NCBI RefSeq assembly: GCF_000972785.3
Contig: NZ_CP011253.3
Coordinates: 930,001-994,000 of the forward strand
Source of the DNA: Pandoraea oxalativorans
Lineage (GTDB): Bacteria; Pseudomonadota; Gammaproteobacteria; Burkholderiales; Burkholderiaceae
DNA: 64,000 nt
Reading direction: 5' to 3'
Shown here: piece by piece, positions 1 to 8,467 of the stretch
How the letters are laid out: every line of letters starts with the position of its first letter
Numbering within the stretch: position 1 is the stretch's first letter
Made by a program: the position numbers and the translations under genes
Notes under the pieces: model-generated
The model's database searches: none
Seen by the model: only the letters and a program-made list of their open reading frames with translations
Told to the model about the DNA's origin: nothing

Positions 1-320
1 GACAGGCGCATGCGCTGGGCGTACGCCTCGACATAGACGGTAATCGACGTGTTGCCCGTCTTGACGATGGTCGCGTAGAAGCTGAGCAAGTCGCCTACGA
101 AGACCGGCTCCTTGAACAGGAACGAATTGACGGCGATGGTCGCCACACGGCCGTTGGCGCGTTGTGCAGCGGGGATCGATCCGGCGATGTCGACCTGTGA
201 CATGATCCAGCCGCCGAAGACGTCGCCATGGGCGTTGGCGTCGGCGGGCATGGGCATCACGCGCAACGCCAGTTCTTTTTCTTCGGGCAGGGCCGTGAGG
301 GCAGGGGTCGGGGTACTCAT
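1..320 (-). CDS. Acyl-CoA thioesterase, YciA-like hotdog family (3' end outside window)
   Basis: The reading frame starts at an ATG (318-320, reverse strand) preceded by AAGGAACCTC and runs off the left edge, so only about 106 N-terminal residues are visible. Residues ~31-45 read HGDVFGGWIMSQVDIAG, the hotdog-fold signature of YciA/BFIT-type acyl-CoA thioesterases, with the catalytic Asp at the start of the long helix. A second typical stretch, NSFLFKEPVFVGD, follows. By family, it hydrolyses acyl-CoA thioesters in the cytoplasm; substrate range cannot be read from sequence. It is divergent from the ABC exporter gene at 462. Confidence 0.88.
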   Translation of the reverse strand, partial: MSTPTPALTALPEEKELALRVMPMPADANAHGDVFGGWIMSQVDIAGSIPAAQRANGRVATIAVNSFLFKEPVFVGDLLSFYATIVKTGNTSITVYVEAYAQRMRL

Positions 321-461
321 GAGGTTCCTTGCTAGAGCGGGAAAGCCGGCCGGCGTCGATTTGGCGCGGTTCAGCGCGCGTCGCCGGGTTCTGCGAAAAT
401 ACGTCATCGACGATTCTAGCGGAAAGCCCTCTCCCGAGCCGGACGCCGCCCCACCCCCACC

Positions 462-2375
462 ATGAGACGTTTTACTCCGGCCGAGCCCGCGCCGGCAGCC
501 TCCGGCAAGCCCGATGCCGCCAGACCGGCGCGCGGCGACTGGCAGGTCATCAAATCCCTGATTCCCTATCTGATGGCGTTTCGCGGCCGCGTCACGCTGG
601 CGCTGTCGTGCCTGATACTGGCGAAGGTCGCCAATCTCGGCGTGCCGGTCATCATGAAGCACATCGTCGACGCCCTTGGCCCGGTGGCGTCGCTCTCGGC
701 CACGGCGCGTGCCACGAACGATCCTAGCCTGATCGTCGTGGGTGGCCTTGGCATGCTGGTGATCGCTTACGGCGTGGTGCGCCTGTCGACGTCGCTCTTC
801 ACAGAACTGCGCGAAATCCTGTTTTCGAAGGTGACGGAAAGCGCCGTGCGTCAGATCGCGCTCAAGGTGTTCCGACATCTGCACGCGCTGTCCTTGCGGT
901 TCCATCTGGAGCGGCAGACGGGTGGCATGAGCCGCGACATCGAGCGGGGCACACGAGGCATCCAGTCGATGATCTCGTACTCGCTCTACAGCATTCTCCC
1001 CACACTCATCGAAGTCGCGCTGGTGCTCGGCTTCTTCGTCGTGCGCTACGAAGCGTTCTACGCCGTCGTCACGCTCGTGGCGCTCGTGTTCTACATCACC
1101 TTCACGGTGAAGGTCACGGAGTGGCGCACACACTTTCGTCGCACGATGAACGAACTCGATTCGAAGGCCAATGCCCGTGCCATCGATTCGCTCATCAACT
1201 ACGAGACGGTGAAGTACTTCGGCAACGAAGCCTTCGAGACGCAGCGCTACGACGAGAACCTCAAGCGTTATCGCGCGGCCGCGATCCGCTCGCAGAACTC
1301 GCTCTCCGTGCTGAATTTCGGCCAGCAGGTGATCATCGCCAGCGGGCTGATTCTGATTCTGTGGCATGCCACGCAGGGCGTGATGAGCGGGCGCATGACG
1401 CTCGGCGATCTCGTGCTGGTTAACACGTTCATGTTGCAGCTCTACATTCCGCTGAATTTCCTCGGCGTGATCTATCGCGAGCTCAAGCAGGCAATGACCG
1501 ACATGGATCGCATGTTCACGCTGCTCGACGTGAATCGCGAGGTGGCCGATCCGCCGGGCGCGCAACCGCTGGTATGCAATGGCGGCACCGTGCGATTCGA
1601 ACACGTGAACTTCGGTTACGAGCCGACGCGCCAGATACTGCACGACGTCGATTTCACCATTGCGGCGGGCACGACGACCGCTGTCGTCGGCCACAGCGGC
1701 TCGGGAAAATCGACGCTGTCGCGTCTGCTGTTCCGCTTCTACGACGTAGGCTTCCCGGGACTCGACGGCGGACGCATTTCCATCGACGCTCAGGACATTC
1801 GCCACGTCACGCAGGATTCGCTGCGCGCCGCCATCGGCATCGTGCCGCAGGATACGGTGCTGTTCAACGACACCATCTACTACAACATCGCGTACGGCAA
1901 TCCGTCCGCATCGCGTGAGCAGGTGATTGCCGCCGCGCGCGCCGCACACATTCACGACTTCATCGAAAGTCTGCCCGCCGGTTACGAGTCGATGGTCGGC
2001 GAGCGTGGACTCAAGCTTTCCGGCGGTGAAAAGCAGCGCGTGGCGATTGCGCGGACCATCCTCAAGAATCCGCATATTCTGATTTTCGACGAGGCGACGT
2101 CGGCACTCGATTCGCGCTCGGAACAGGCGATTCAGACGGAGTTGCGCAACATCGCACGCGAGCGGACGACGCTCGTCATCGCGCACCGTCTCTCGACGGT
2201 AGTGCATGCGGCGCAGATCATCGTGCTCGACAAGGGACGCATCGTGGAGCGCGGTACGCACGATCAGTTGCTGCACGCCGAAGGCCTCTACGCACAGATG
2301 TGGGCGTTGCAGCAGCAGCGTCGCGGCGGGGAAGGGGATGCCGAGGCATCGCATTTCGCCACGGTGGTGTCCTGA
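462..2375 (+). CDS. ABC exporter, fused permease/ATPase, Atm1/HMT1-like
   Basis: A 637-residue half-transporter with an N-terminal six-helix transmembrane domain (about residues 30-350) and a C-terminal nucleotide-binding domain. Visible motifs are Walker A GHSGSGKST (near residue 410), the signature LSGGEKQR, Walker B ILIFDEATSALD and the H-loop IAHRLST. The RGTRGIQSMISY stretch in the first half is characteristic of the Atm1/HMT1 subgroup, which exports glutathione-linked sulfur or metal conjugates, rather than MsbA. It would work as a homodimer in the inner membrane. The substrate is inferred from subgroup membership only. A perfect 12-bp stem follows the gene. Confidence 0.9.
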   Translation: MRRFTPAEPAPAASGKPDAARPARGDWQVIKSLIPYLMAFRGRVTLALSCLILAKVANLGVPVIMKHIVDALGPVASLSATARATNDPSLIVVGGLGMLVIAYGVVRLSTSLFTELREILFSKVTESAVRQIALKVFRHLHALSLRFHLERQTGGMSRDIERGTRGIQSMISYSLYSILPTLIEVALVLGFFVVRYEAFYAVVTLVALVFYITFTVKVTEWRTHFRRTMNELDSKANARAIDSLINYETVKYFGNEAFETQRYDENLKRYRAAAIRSQNSLSVLNFGQQVIIASGLILILWHATQGVMSGRMTLGDLVLVNTFMLQLYIPLNFLGVIYRELKQAMTDMDRMFTLLDVNREVADPPGAQPLVCNGGTVRFEHVNFGYEPTRQILHDVDFTIAAGTTTAVVGHSGSGKSTLSRLLFRFYDVGFPGLDGGRISIDAQDIRHVTQDSLRAAIGIVPQDTVLFNDTIYYNIAYGNPSASREQVIAAARAAHIHDFIESLPAGYESMVGERGLKLSGGEKQRVAIARTILKNPHILIFDEATSALDSRSEQAIQTELRNIARERTTLVIAHRLSTVVHAAQIIVLDKGRIVERGTHDQLLHAEGLYAQMWALQQQRRGGEGDAEASHFATVVS

Positions 2376-2410
2376 GCGCGACCGGGCCTGAGTGTGCGCA
2401 GTTCTGCGTG

Positions 2411-2438
2411 GGGATGACAGACACGGGTCTGTCATCCC
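2411..2438 (+). terminator. Hairpin after the ABC exporter gene
   Basis: Perfect 12-bp inverted repeat GGGATGACAGAC / GTCTGTCATCCC with an ACGG loop, 35 bases after the ABC exporter stop codon. There is no clear T-run, so it could be an mRNA-stabilising hairpin or a Rho-linked end rather than a classical intrinsic terminator. Confidence 0.5.
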
Positions 2439-2491
2439 GGCAGGCGATTGAGTAGACTGGCGCACTGACATCGCCTGCGCGGGAGCACCGC

Positions 2492-3448
2492 ATGGAAATC
2501 AAGTGGCTCGAGGACTTTGTGTCCCTCGCCAAGACGAACAGTTTCAGCCGCTCTGCGGAATTGCGTCACGTGACGCAGCCCGCGTTCTCGCGGCGTATCC
2601 AGTCGCTCGAAGCGTGGCTGGGCAGCGAACTTATCGACCGGTCCAGCTATCCGACGCGCCTCACGCCCGCCGGCGAGGTCTTCTACGAGCAGGCGCTGAC
2701 CTTGCTCGCGCAGGCGCAGGAAGCCCGCGCGCTGCTTCGCGAACAACGCTCCGCCGACCATTCGGTGATCGACTTCGCCGTCCCCCACACGCTCTCCATG
2801 ACGTTCTTCCCGCGCTGGCTCAAGTTGCTGGAGAAGCGTCAGGGCTTGCTGCGCAGCCGTCTGCGTGCGCTCAACGTGCACGACGCGGCCATGTCGCTGA
2901 CCGACGGCGGCTGCGATCTTCTGATGTGCTACTACCACCCGAGCCAGCCGCTGCAGCTCGACTCGGCGCGCTACGAGATGATCGTGCTCGGCAGTGAGCG
3001 CTTCAGTCCGTACAGCGCCCCGGCCGCGCAAAAGCGCGCCCGTTTCAAGTTGCCCGGAACCCCCGAAGCGCCGGTGCCGTACCTGGCTTATACGTCCAAC
3101 GCCTACCTCGGCCGGATGGCCGATCTGCTCGTGGGGGATGTGTCCAGCCGTCCGCATCTGGACAAGGTCTACGAAACGGACATGGCGGAAGCGCTCAAAG
3201 CGATGGTGCTCGCCGGACACGGCGTGGCGTTCCTGCCCGAGAGCGCGGTGGTCGACTCGGTGGCGCGCGGCGAACTGATCGACCTCGCGCCGCAGGGCAA
3301 AGCCGCGACGCCCTGGCATCTGGACATGGAAATCCGTCTGTATCGCGACCGGCTCGCTCATACGGACGCGAGCAACCGCCGCGAGCGCGCCAAGCGCGAC
3401 GTCGTCGAAGCCTTCTGGCAGGCCGTTCGGGATCAGGTCAAAGGCTAG
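2492..3448 (+). CDS. LysR-family transcriptional regulator, HypT/YjiE-like
   Basis: 318 residues. Residues 1-60 form a winged helix-turn-helix (MEIKWLEDFVSLAKTNSFSR ... VTQPAFSRRIQSLE), followed by a linker helix and a periplasmic-binding-like effector domain. The opening KWLEDF and the SYPTRLTPAGEVF segment resemble the HypT (YjiE) branch, which in E. coli responds to hypochlorite. The gene lies just upstream of gdhA in the same direction, separated by 276 bases that contain an inverted repeat and a promoter-like sequence. It may therefore regulate gdhA, but that is positional inference. The start has GGGAGCACCGC just upstream. Confidence 0.88.
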   Translation: MEIKWLEDFVSLAKTNSFSRSAELRHVTQPAFSRRIQSLEAWLGSELIDRSSYPTRLTPAGEVFYEQALTLLAQAQEARALLREQRSADHSVIDFAVPHTLSMTFFPRWLKLLEKRQGLLRSRLRALNVHDAAMSLTDGGCDLLMCYYHPSQPLQLDSARYEMIVLGSERFSPYSAPAAQKRARFKLPGTPEAPVPYLAYTSNAYLGRMADLLVGDVSSRPHLDKVYETDMAEALKAMVLAGHGVAFLPESAVVDSVARGELIDLAPQGKAATPWHLDMEIRLYRDRLAHTDASNRRERAKRDVVEAFWQAVRDQVKG

Positions 3449-3589
3449 GAAATAGACAGCCTCAATAGACCGGATATGCAGTAGGGCTTCAGGGCGCAAA
3501 GGGGGATTCGCATCCGGTAAGGAGGCCACCGTTGACGGGCAATCACGACCACTTGCCTGACGTACCGGGAAAAAGACGGGGACCTCATA

Positions 3590-3610
3590 TCTATGCAGGA
3601 AATGCATAGA
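3590..3610. promoter_or_regulatory. Inverted repeat upstream of gdhA, candidate operator
   Basis: Two perfect 8-bp arms, TCTATGCA (3590-3597) and TGCATAGA (3603-3610), are separated by five bases. The site lies about 18 bases upstream of the proposed gdhA -35 box and 140 bases after the LysR-type regulator gene. The size and position fit a regulator-binding site, but no factor can be assigned from the sequence. Confidence 0.45.
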
Positions 3611-3627
3611 TGCATGTTTATTCGGCA

Positions 3628-3656
3628 TTGGATTGTTAATCGGGGTTCTTTGTAAA
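3628..3656 (+). promoter_or_regulatory. Predicted sigma-70 promoter of gdhA
   Basis: TTGGAT (3628-3633), a 17-base spacer and TGTAAA (3651-3656). Transcription would begin near 3663, giving a leader of about 60 bases before the gdhA start at 3725. Confidence 0.45.
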
Positions 3657-3724
3657 GTGCCAGCCATTCGTGTCGCTGGCGCGGTGTGTGTCGGCGGTGC
3701 AGATTGAAGCCGGAGAATCCAACG

Positions 3725-5011
3725 ATGTCTCAAACGTCACATGCCTTGCCCTCTTACCTCGACGCCGAACACCTCGGTCCGTGGGGTAATTACCTCCAAC
3801 AGGTCGACCGCGTTACCCCCTACCTCGGTTCGCTCTCGCGCTGGGTCGAAACCCTCAAGCGCCCGAAGCGTATTCTCGTGGTCGACTGCCCGATCGAACT
3901 CGACAACGGCACCATCGCCCACTTCGAGGGGTATCGCGTTCAGCACAACACTTCGCGTGGCCCCGGTAAGGGCGGCGTGCGTTTCCACCAGGACGTGACG
4001 CTGTCCGAAGTCATGGCCCTGTCGGCCTGGATGTCGGTCAAGAACGCCGCGGTGAACGTGCCCTACGGCGGCGCCAAGGGCGGTATCCGCGTCGACCCGC
4101 GCAAGCTTTCGCGCGGCGAACTGGAGCGTCTGACGCGCCGCTACACCAGCGAAATCAACATCATCATCGGACCGACGAAGGACATTCCGGCACCGGACGT
4201 CAACACCAATGAGCAGATCATGGCGTGGATGATGGACACCTACTCGATGAACGAGGGTTCCACCGCCACGGGCGTCGTGACCGGCAAGCCGATTTCGCTG
4301 GGTGGCTCGCTGGGTCGCCGCGAAGCGACCGGCCGCGGTGTGTTCGTGGTGAGCTGCGAAGCAGCCCGCCGCCTGGGCATGGATGTGCGCGGTGCGCGCG
4401 TGATCGTGCAGGGCTTCGGCAACGTGGGCGGTATCGCTGCCCGCCTGTTCCATGAAGCGGGCGCACATGTCATCGGCGTGCAGGATCACACCGGCACGAT
4501 CTACAAGTCGGACGGCCTCGATGTGCCGAACCTGCTCAAGCACGTGGCCGAGACCGGCGGCGTGGGCGGTTTCCCGGCAGCGGAAACCATGAAGGATGAA
4601 GAGTTCTGGTCGCTCGACTGCGAATTCCTGATCCCGGCCGCGCTGGAAAACCAGATTACCGAGAAGAACGCCGACCAGATCCGCGCCAAGGTCGTGGTGG
4701 AAGGCGCCAACGGCCCGACCACGACGGCTGCGGACGACATCCTGCGTAGCAAGAACATTCTTGTGGTGCCGGACGTGGTCGCCAACGCCGGTGGTGTGAC
4801 GGTGTCGTACTTCGAATGGGTGCAGGATTTCTCGAGCTTCTTCTGGACCGAGGAAGAGATCAACCAGCGTTTGGAGCGCATCATGCGCGAGGCATTCGAC
4901 GGCGTGTGGCACGTGGCGCAGGAGCATCAGGTTTCGCTGCGTACAGCGGCATTCATCGTCGCGTGTAGCCGTATTCTGCAAGCGCGTGAAATGCGCGGTC
5001 TGTACCCCTGA
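3725..5011 (+). CDS. gdhA: Glutamate dehydrogenase (Glu/Leu/Phe/Val dehydrogenase family)
   Basis: 428 residues from the ATG at 3725, chosen because GGAG lies upstream and the product starts like family members. An in-frame start at 3686 would add an atypical 13-residue tail. It carries the glutamate-binding segment [10 protein letters not shown] with a substrate lysine, the catalytic-lysine region [14 protein letters not shown], and a Rossmann nucleotide-binding domain with GFGNVG. It interconverts glutamate and 2-oxoglutarate plus ammonium in the cytoplasm; the coenzyme cannot be fixed from sequence alone. Its position directly before the glutamate/aspartate importer genes suggests a glutamate catabolism or nitrogen module. 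Confidence 0.95.
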   Translation: MSQTSHALPSYLDAEHLGPWGNYLQQVDRVTPYLGSLSRWVETLKRPKRILVVDCPIELDNGTIAHFEGYRVQHNTSRGPGKGGVRFHQDVTLSEVMALSAWMSVKNAAVNVPYGGAKGGIRVDPRKLSRGELERLTRRYTSEINIIIGPTKDIPAPDVNTNEQIMAWMMDTYSMNEGSTATGVVTGKPISLGGSLGRREATGRGVFVVSCEAARRLGMDVRGARVIVQGFGNVGGIAARLFHEAGAHVIGVQDHTGTIYKSDGLDVPNLLKHVAETGGVGGFPAAETMKDEEFWSLDCEFLIPAALENQITEKNADQIRAKVVVEGANGPTTTAADDILRSKNILVVPDVVANAGGVTVSYFEWVQDFSSFFWTEEEINQRLERIMREAFDGVWHVAQEHQVSLRTAAFIVACSRILQAREMRGLYP

Positions 5012-5175
5012 TCGATAGGGTATAGTCCTGCTAAGTAGTAATACGCATTCGTGCGTAAAAAGGAACGTTCGGGGCGAGTTACGTCAAAAAAGACGCTCGT
5101 TCCGAACAATCGAGAATAAAAAAATCGGTAATTGCAGTGCTAAAATGCACTCGTTTTTGCCAAGGAGACCAAGGA

Positions 5176-6084
5176 ATGACCCTCTCGAAAATTGCGTTGG
5201 CGATGTGCTGTGTTGGCCTGATGGCAGGTGCTGCTCAGGCTCAGGAAGCCGGTACCCTCAAGAAGATCAAGGACACGGGCATCATTTCGCTGGGACATCG
5301 CGAATCGTCGATCCCGTTCTCGTTCTATGACAACAACCACAATGTTGTCGGTTATGCCAACGACGTCGCTCAGGCGATCGTTGCTGAAGTCAAGAAAGAC
5401 CTGAAGCTCGCGAAGCTGGACGTCAAGCAGACGCCGATTACGTCGCAGAACCGCATTCCGCTGGTTCAGAACGGCACGATCGACATCGAGTGCGGTTCGA
5501 CCACGAACAACGCGGACCGTCAGAAGCAGGCTGCCTTCTCGAACACGTTCTTCATCATCGGCACGCGTCTGCTGACGAAGACCTCGTCGGGCGTGAAGGA
5601 TTTCGCCGACCTGAAGGGCAAGAACGTCGTCACGACGGCTGGCACGACGTCTGAGCGTCTGCTGCGCGAGATGAATCAGAAAGACAACTTGGGCATGAAC
5701 ATCATCAGCGCCAAGGATCACGGCGAAGCCGCCATCACGCTGCATCAGGGTCGTGCCGTGGCGTTCATGATGGACGACGCACTGCTCGCAGGCGAACGTG
5801 CCAAGTTCAAGGATGCCAAGGACTACAGCATTGTCGGCAAGGCCGCTTCGTACGAAGCCTACGGCTGCATGATGCGCAAGGACGATCCGGCGTTCAAGAA
5901 GGTGGTGGACAAGGCCGTTGCCGATTACCAAAAGTCGGGTCAGGCACAGAAGGACTACGCCAAGTGGTTCCAACAGCCGATTCCGGCACTGGGTGGTGTG
6001 AACATGGACTTCGCACCGTCGGCTGAAATGGCTGCCCTGTGGAAGAATCCGAACGACAGCGCAGAAGTCAACGGCGCAAAGTAA
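5176..6084 (+). CDS. gltI: Glutamate/aspartate ABC transporter, periplasmic binding protein
   Basis: 302 residues from the ATG at 5176, preceded by AAGGAGACCAAGGA. An in-frame ATG at 5137 would put an unlikely tail before the signal peptide. Residues 1-22 form a Sec signal peptide ending AAQA|Q. The mature protein is a family 3 solute-binding protein with the usual GTLKKIKDTGIISLGHRESS opening and a CGSTTNNADR ligand loop. It captures glutamate or aspartate in the periplasm and delivers it to GltJK. A hairpin with a T-run separates it from gltJ, a common way to make more binding protein than permease. Confidence 0.93.
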   Translation: MTLSKIALAMCCVGLMAGAAQAQEAGTLKKIKDTGIISLGHRESSIPFSFYDNNHNVVGYANDVAQAIVAEVKKDLKLAKLDVKQTPITSQNRIPLVQNGTIDIECGSTTNNADRQKQAAFSNTFFIIGTRLLTKTSSGVKDFADLKGKNVVTTAGTTSERLLREMNQKDNLGMNIISAKDHGEAAITLHQGRAVAFMMDDALLAGERAKFKDAKDYSIVGKAASYEAYGCMMRKDDPAFKKVVDKAVADYQKSGQAQKDYAKWFQQPIPALGGVNMDFAPSAEMAALWKNPNDSAEVNGAK

Positions 6085-6127
6085 GCCGCCAGGCTCGCTG
6101 ATTCGTCCGGCGTAAGCAGGTAAGTCC

Positions 6128-6161
6128 GAAGCGGAAGGAGTCAATCCTTCCGCTTCTTTTT
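6128..6161 (+). terminator. Intra-operon attenuator between gltI and gltJ
   Basis: Perfect 12-bp stem GAAGCGGAAGGA / TCCTTCCGCTTC with a five-base loop, followed by a T-run. It lies 43 bases after gltI and 29 bases before gltJ, so it probably terminates part of the transcripts and lowers permease and ATPase levels relative to the binding protein. Confidence 0.8.
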
Positions 6162-6189
6162 AAGCAAGACAAGTAGAAGAGGGGAGATC

Positions 6190-6930
6190 ATGGCTTTCGG
6201 TCTCGATTTCAGTTTTTTCTTCCAGCCGGTGGCTACCGGTGAGAACAGCACCTACTTCGGTTGGGTGCTCTCGGGGCTCAAGCTCACGCTTGAGGTCGGC
6301 CTCGGCGGCTGGATCATTGCGCTCGTCATCGGCTCCGTGCTCGGGGTGATGCGCACCATCCCTAACAAATGGATTTCCGGATTTGCAGCGGCTTACGTCG
6401 AACTGTTCCGGAACATCCCGCTGCTCGTGCAGTTGTTCTTTTGGTATTACGTGGCCCCCGACTTCCTGCCGGAAGCCGTTCGCCAGTGGCTGTTCTCGCT
6501 CAATCCCTCCAACGTCTCGCTGCTCACCGGTGTGATCGGTCTGGGACTGTTCACGGCGGCACGGGTGTGCGAACAGGTACGCTCCGGTATCAATTCTCTG
6601 CCGAAGGGCCAGAAGAATGCCGGTCTCGCGATGGGGCTCACGCTCCCGCAGACTTACCGCTTCGTGTTGCTGCCGGTCGCGTTCCGTGTGGTGATTCCGC
6701 CGATTACGTCGGAATTCGTCAACATTTTCAAGAACTCGGCTGTGATTTCGACGGTGAACCTGCTCGAACTCACGGGCCAGGGCAAGCAGCTCATCGACTA
6801 CACGGCGCATAGCTACGAGTCGTTCATCGTTATCACGGTGGCTTACATGATCATCAACATCGCGGTGCTGGTGCTCATGCGCTTCATCGAAGCCAAGACC
6901 CGCCTGCCGGGCTACATCGGGGGCAAATAA
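6190..6930 (+). CDS. gltJ: Glutamate/aspartate ABC transporter permease
   Basis: 246 residues, a polar amino acid permease of the HisM/GltJ type. Several hydrophobic helices are visible, with the conserved coupling loop [20 protein letters not shown] that docks onto the ATPase. AGAAGAGGGGAG upstream serves as ribosome-binding site. The stop codon TAA shares its last base with the ATG of gltK, indicating translational coupling. It forms the inner-membrane channel with GltK. Confidence 0.92.
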   Translation: MAFGLDFSFFFQPVATGENSTYFGWVLSGLKLTLEVGLGGWIIALVIGSVLGVMRTIPNKWISGFAAAYVELFRNIPLLVQLFFWYYVAPDFLPEAVRQWLFSLNPSNVSLLTGVIGLGLFTAARVCEQVRSGINSLPKGQKNAGLAMGLTLPQTYRFVLLPVAFRVVIPPITSEFVNIFKNSAVISTVNLLELTGQGKQLIDYTAHSYESFIVITVAYMIINIAVLVLMRFIEAKTRLPGYIGGK

Positions 6931-7610
6931 TGTTCGAGATCTTTGCATGGGGCGGTGTCGTCGACGCGTGGCCTCTGCTCGTCAAGGGCATGATCACCAC
7001 GTTGCAGGTGACTGCGCTGGCCGTGGTCGTCGGTATCATCTGGGGCACGCTGCTCGCGATGATGCGTCTGTCGGGCGTGGCGCCGCTCAAGTGGTTCGCG
7101 GATCTGTACGTGAACGTGTTCCGCTCGATTCCGCTGCTGATGGTGCTGCTGTGGTTCTTCCTGATCGTGCCGCAGGTGCTGCGTTCGTTGCTCGACGTGC
7201 CGCCGACGTGGGATATCCGGATGGTCTCGGCGCTCGTGGCCTTCTCGCTGTTCGAAGCGGCGTACTATTCGGAAATTATCCGCGCCGGTATTCAGAGCGT
7301 GTCGCGCGGTCAGATGTCCGCCGCTTTCGCGCTGGGCATGTCGTACTGGCAGGCGATGGGCCTCGTGGTGCTGCCGCAGGCGTTCCGCAACATGGTGCCG
7401 CTGCTGCTCACGCAGGGCATTATTCTGTTCCAGGATACTTCGCTCGTGTACGCGATCGCCCTGTCCGACTTTTTCGGCATGGCGTATTCGGTCGGTCAGC
7501 GTGACGGCACGCTGCCTGCCATGATTGTGTTTGCCGGGGCGGTCTACTTTGTGATCTGCTTCACGGTTTCGATGTTGGTTAAACGTCTTCAAAAGAGGTT
7601 GGCGAAATGA
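6930..7610 (+). CDS. gltK: Glutamate/aspartate ABC transporter permease
   Basis: 226 residues, second permease subunit of the importer. It has the EAA-type coupling loop [21 protein letters not shown] and typical membrane helices. It starts on the last base of the gltJ stop and overlaps gltL by four bases (ATGA), so gltJ, gltK and gltL are translationally coupled. The length matches the family. Confidence 0.92.
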   Translation: MFEIFAWGGVVDAWPLLVKGMITTLQVTALAVVVGIIWGTLLAMMRLSGVAPLKWFADLYVNVFRSIPLLMVLLWFFLIVPQVLRSLLDVPPTWDIRMVSALVAFSLFEAAYYSEIIRAGIQSVSRGQMSAAFALGMSYWQAMGLVVLPQAFRNMVPLLLTQGIILFQDTSLVYAIALSDFFGMAYSVGQRDGTLPAMIVFAGAVYFVICFTVSMLVKRLQKRLAK

Positions 7611-8332
7611 TTACCCTTAAAAACGTCTCCAAGTGGTACGGCCAGTTCCAGGTGCTCACGGACTGCTCCACTGAAGTCAAGAAGGGTGAAGTCGTGGTGG
7701 TGTGCGGCCCGTCGGGTTCGGGCAAGTCCACGCTCATCAAGACCGTCAACGGTCTGGAGCCGATTCAGCAAGGCGAGATCATCGTCGATGGCACGTCGGT
7801 CGCAGATCCGAAGACGAACCTGGCCAAGCTGCGCTCGCGCGTTGGCATGGTGTTCCAGCACTTCGAACTGTTCCCGCATCTGTCGATCACCGAAAACCTG
7901 ACGCTCGCACAGGTCAAGGTGCTCGGTCGCAAGAAGGACGACGCCACGGAAAAGGGTCTGAAGCTGCTTGAGCGCGTGGGCCTGAAGGCGCACGCTCACA
8001 AGTTCCCGGGCCAGCTCTCGGGTGGTCAGCAGCAGCGTGTGGCTATCGCCCGTGCCCTGTGCATGGATCCGATCGCCATGCTGTTCGACGAGCCGACCTC
8101 GGCGCTCGACCCGGAAATGATCAACGAAGTGCTCGACGTGATGGTCGAACTGGCGCAGGAAGGCATGACCATGATGGTGGTCACGCACGAAATGGGCTTC
8201 GCCAAGAAGGTCGCCAACCGCGTGATCTTCATGGATCAGGGCCTGATCGTCGAAGACGATCAGAAGGACGCGTTCTTTGCGAATCCGAAGACGGATCGCG
8301 CCAAGGATTTCCTGGCCAAGATCCTGCACTGA
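7607..8332 (+). CDS. gltL: Glutamate/aspartate ABC transporter ATPase
   Basis: 241 residues with Walker [10 protein letters not shown], signature LSGGQQQR, Walker [15 protein letters not shown] and H-loop VTHEMGFA, the standard amino-acid importer ATPase set. It powers GltJK from the cytoplasmic side. It is the last gene of the gltIJKL operon and is followed by a strong terminator whose T-run carries an insertion sequence. Confidence 0.94.
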   Translation: MITLKNVSKWYGQFQVLTDCSTEVKKGEVVVVCGPSGSGKSTLIKTVNGLEPIQQGEIIVDGTSVADPKTNLAKLRSRVGMVFQHFELFPHLSITENLTLAQVKVLGRKKDDATEKGLKLLERVGLKAHAHKFPGQLSGGQQQRVAIARALCMDPIAMLFDEPTSALDPEMINEVLDVMVELAQEGMTMMVVTHEMGFAKKVANRVIFMDQGLIVEDDQKDAFFANPKTDRAKDFLAKILH

Positions 8333-8352
8333 TCGTTATTGGTGCCGGAATG

Positions 8353-8383
8353 AAAAAAGCGTGCCTTCGGGCACGCTTTTTTT
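8353..8383 (+). terminator. Intrinsic terminator of gltIJKL, interrupted by the IS
   Basis: Stem AGCGTGCC / GGCACGCT with a TTCG tetraloop, flanked by an A-run and seven Ts. The insertion sequence begins two bases after the T-run. Because the target duplication repeats the whole T-run, the terminator remains complete on the gltL side. Confidence 0.9.
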
Positions 8384-8384
8384 A
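8377..8384. repeat. Left copy of 8-bp target-site duplication
   Basis: TTTTTTTA directly before the left end of the insertion sequence, identical to 9692-9699 after the right end. Eight bases is the usual duplication length of the ISL3 family. Confidence 0.9.
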
Positions 8385-8412
8385 GGTTCATCGCGCAATA
8401 GCGTGGAGGGAT

Positions 8413-8454
8413 TTGACAAGTTTTCGTACTCTTGATGGCAGGAATTTGCCATCA
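8413..8454 (+). promoter_or_regulatory. Promoter-like region and hairpin ahead of the IS transposase
   Basis: A perfect -35 hexamer TTGACA (8413-8418) is followed by an inverted repeat TGATGGCA (8433-8440) / TGCCATCA (8447-8454) that covers the expected -10 position. The hairpin ends at the AGGAG ribosome-binding site (8454-8458), so it could limit transposase expression at DNA or RNA level. Confidence 0.4.
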
Positions 8455-8467
8455 GGAGTGCGTGGAG

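Noticed and set aside
5042..5057. TACGCA-TTCG-TGCGTA hairpin after gdhA
   Set aside because: Followed by As, not Ts, on the coding strand, so it is not a convincing terminator of gdhA; function undecided.
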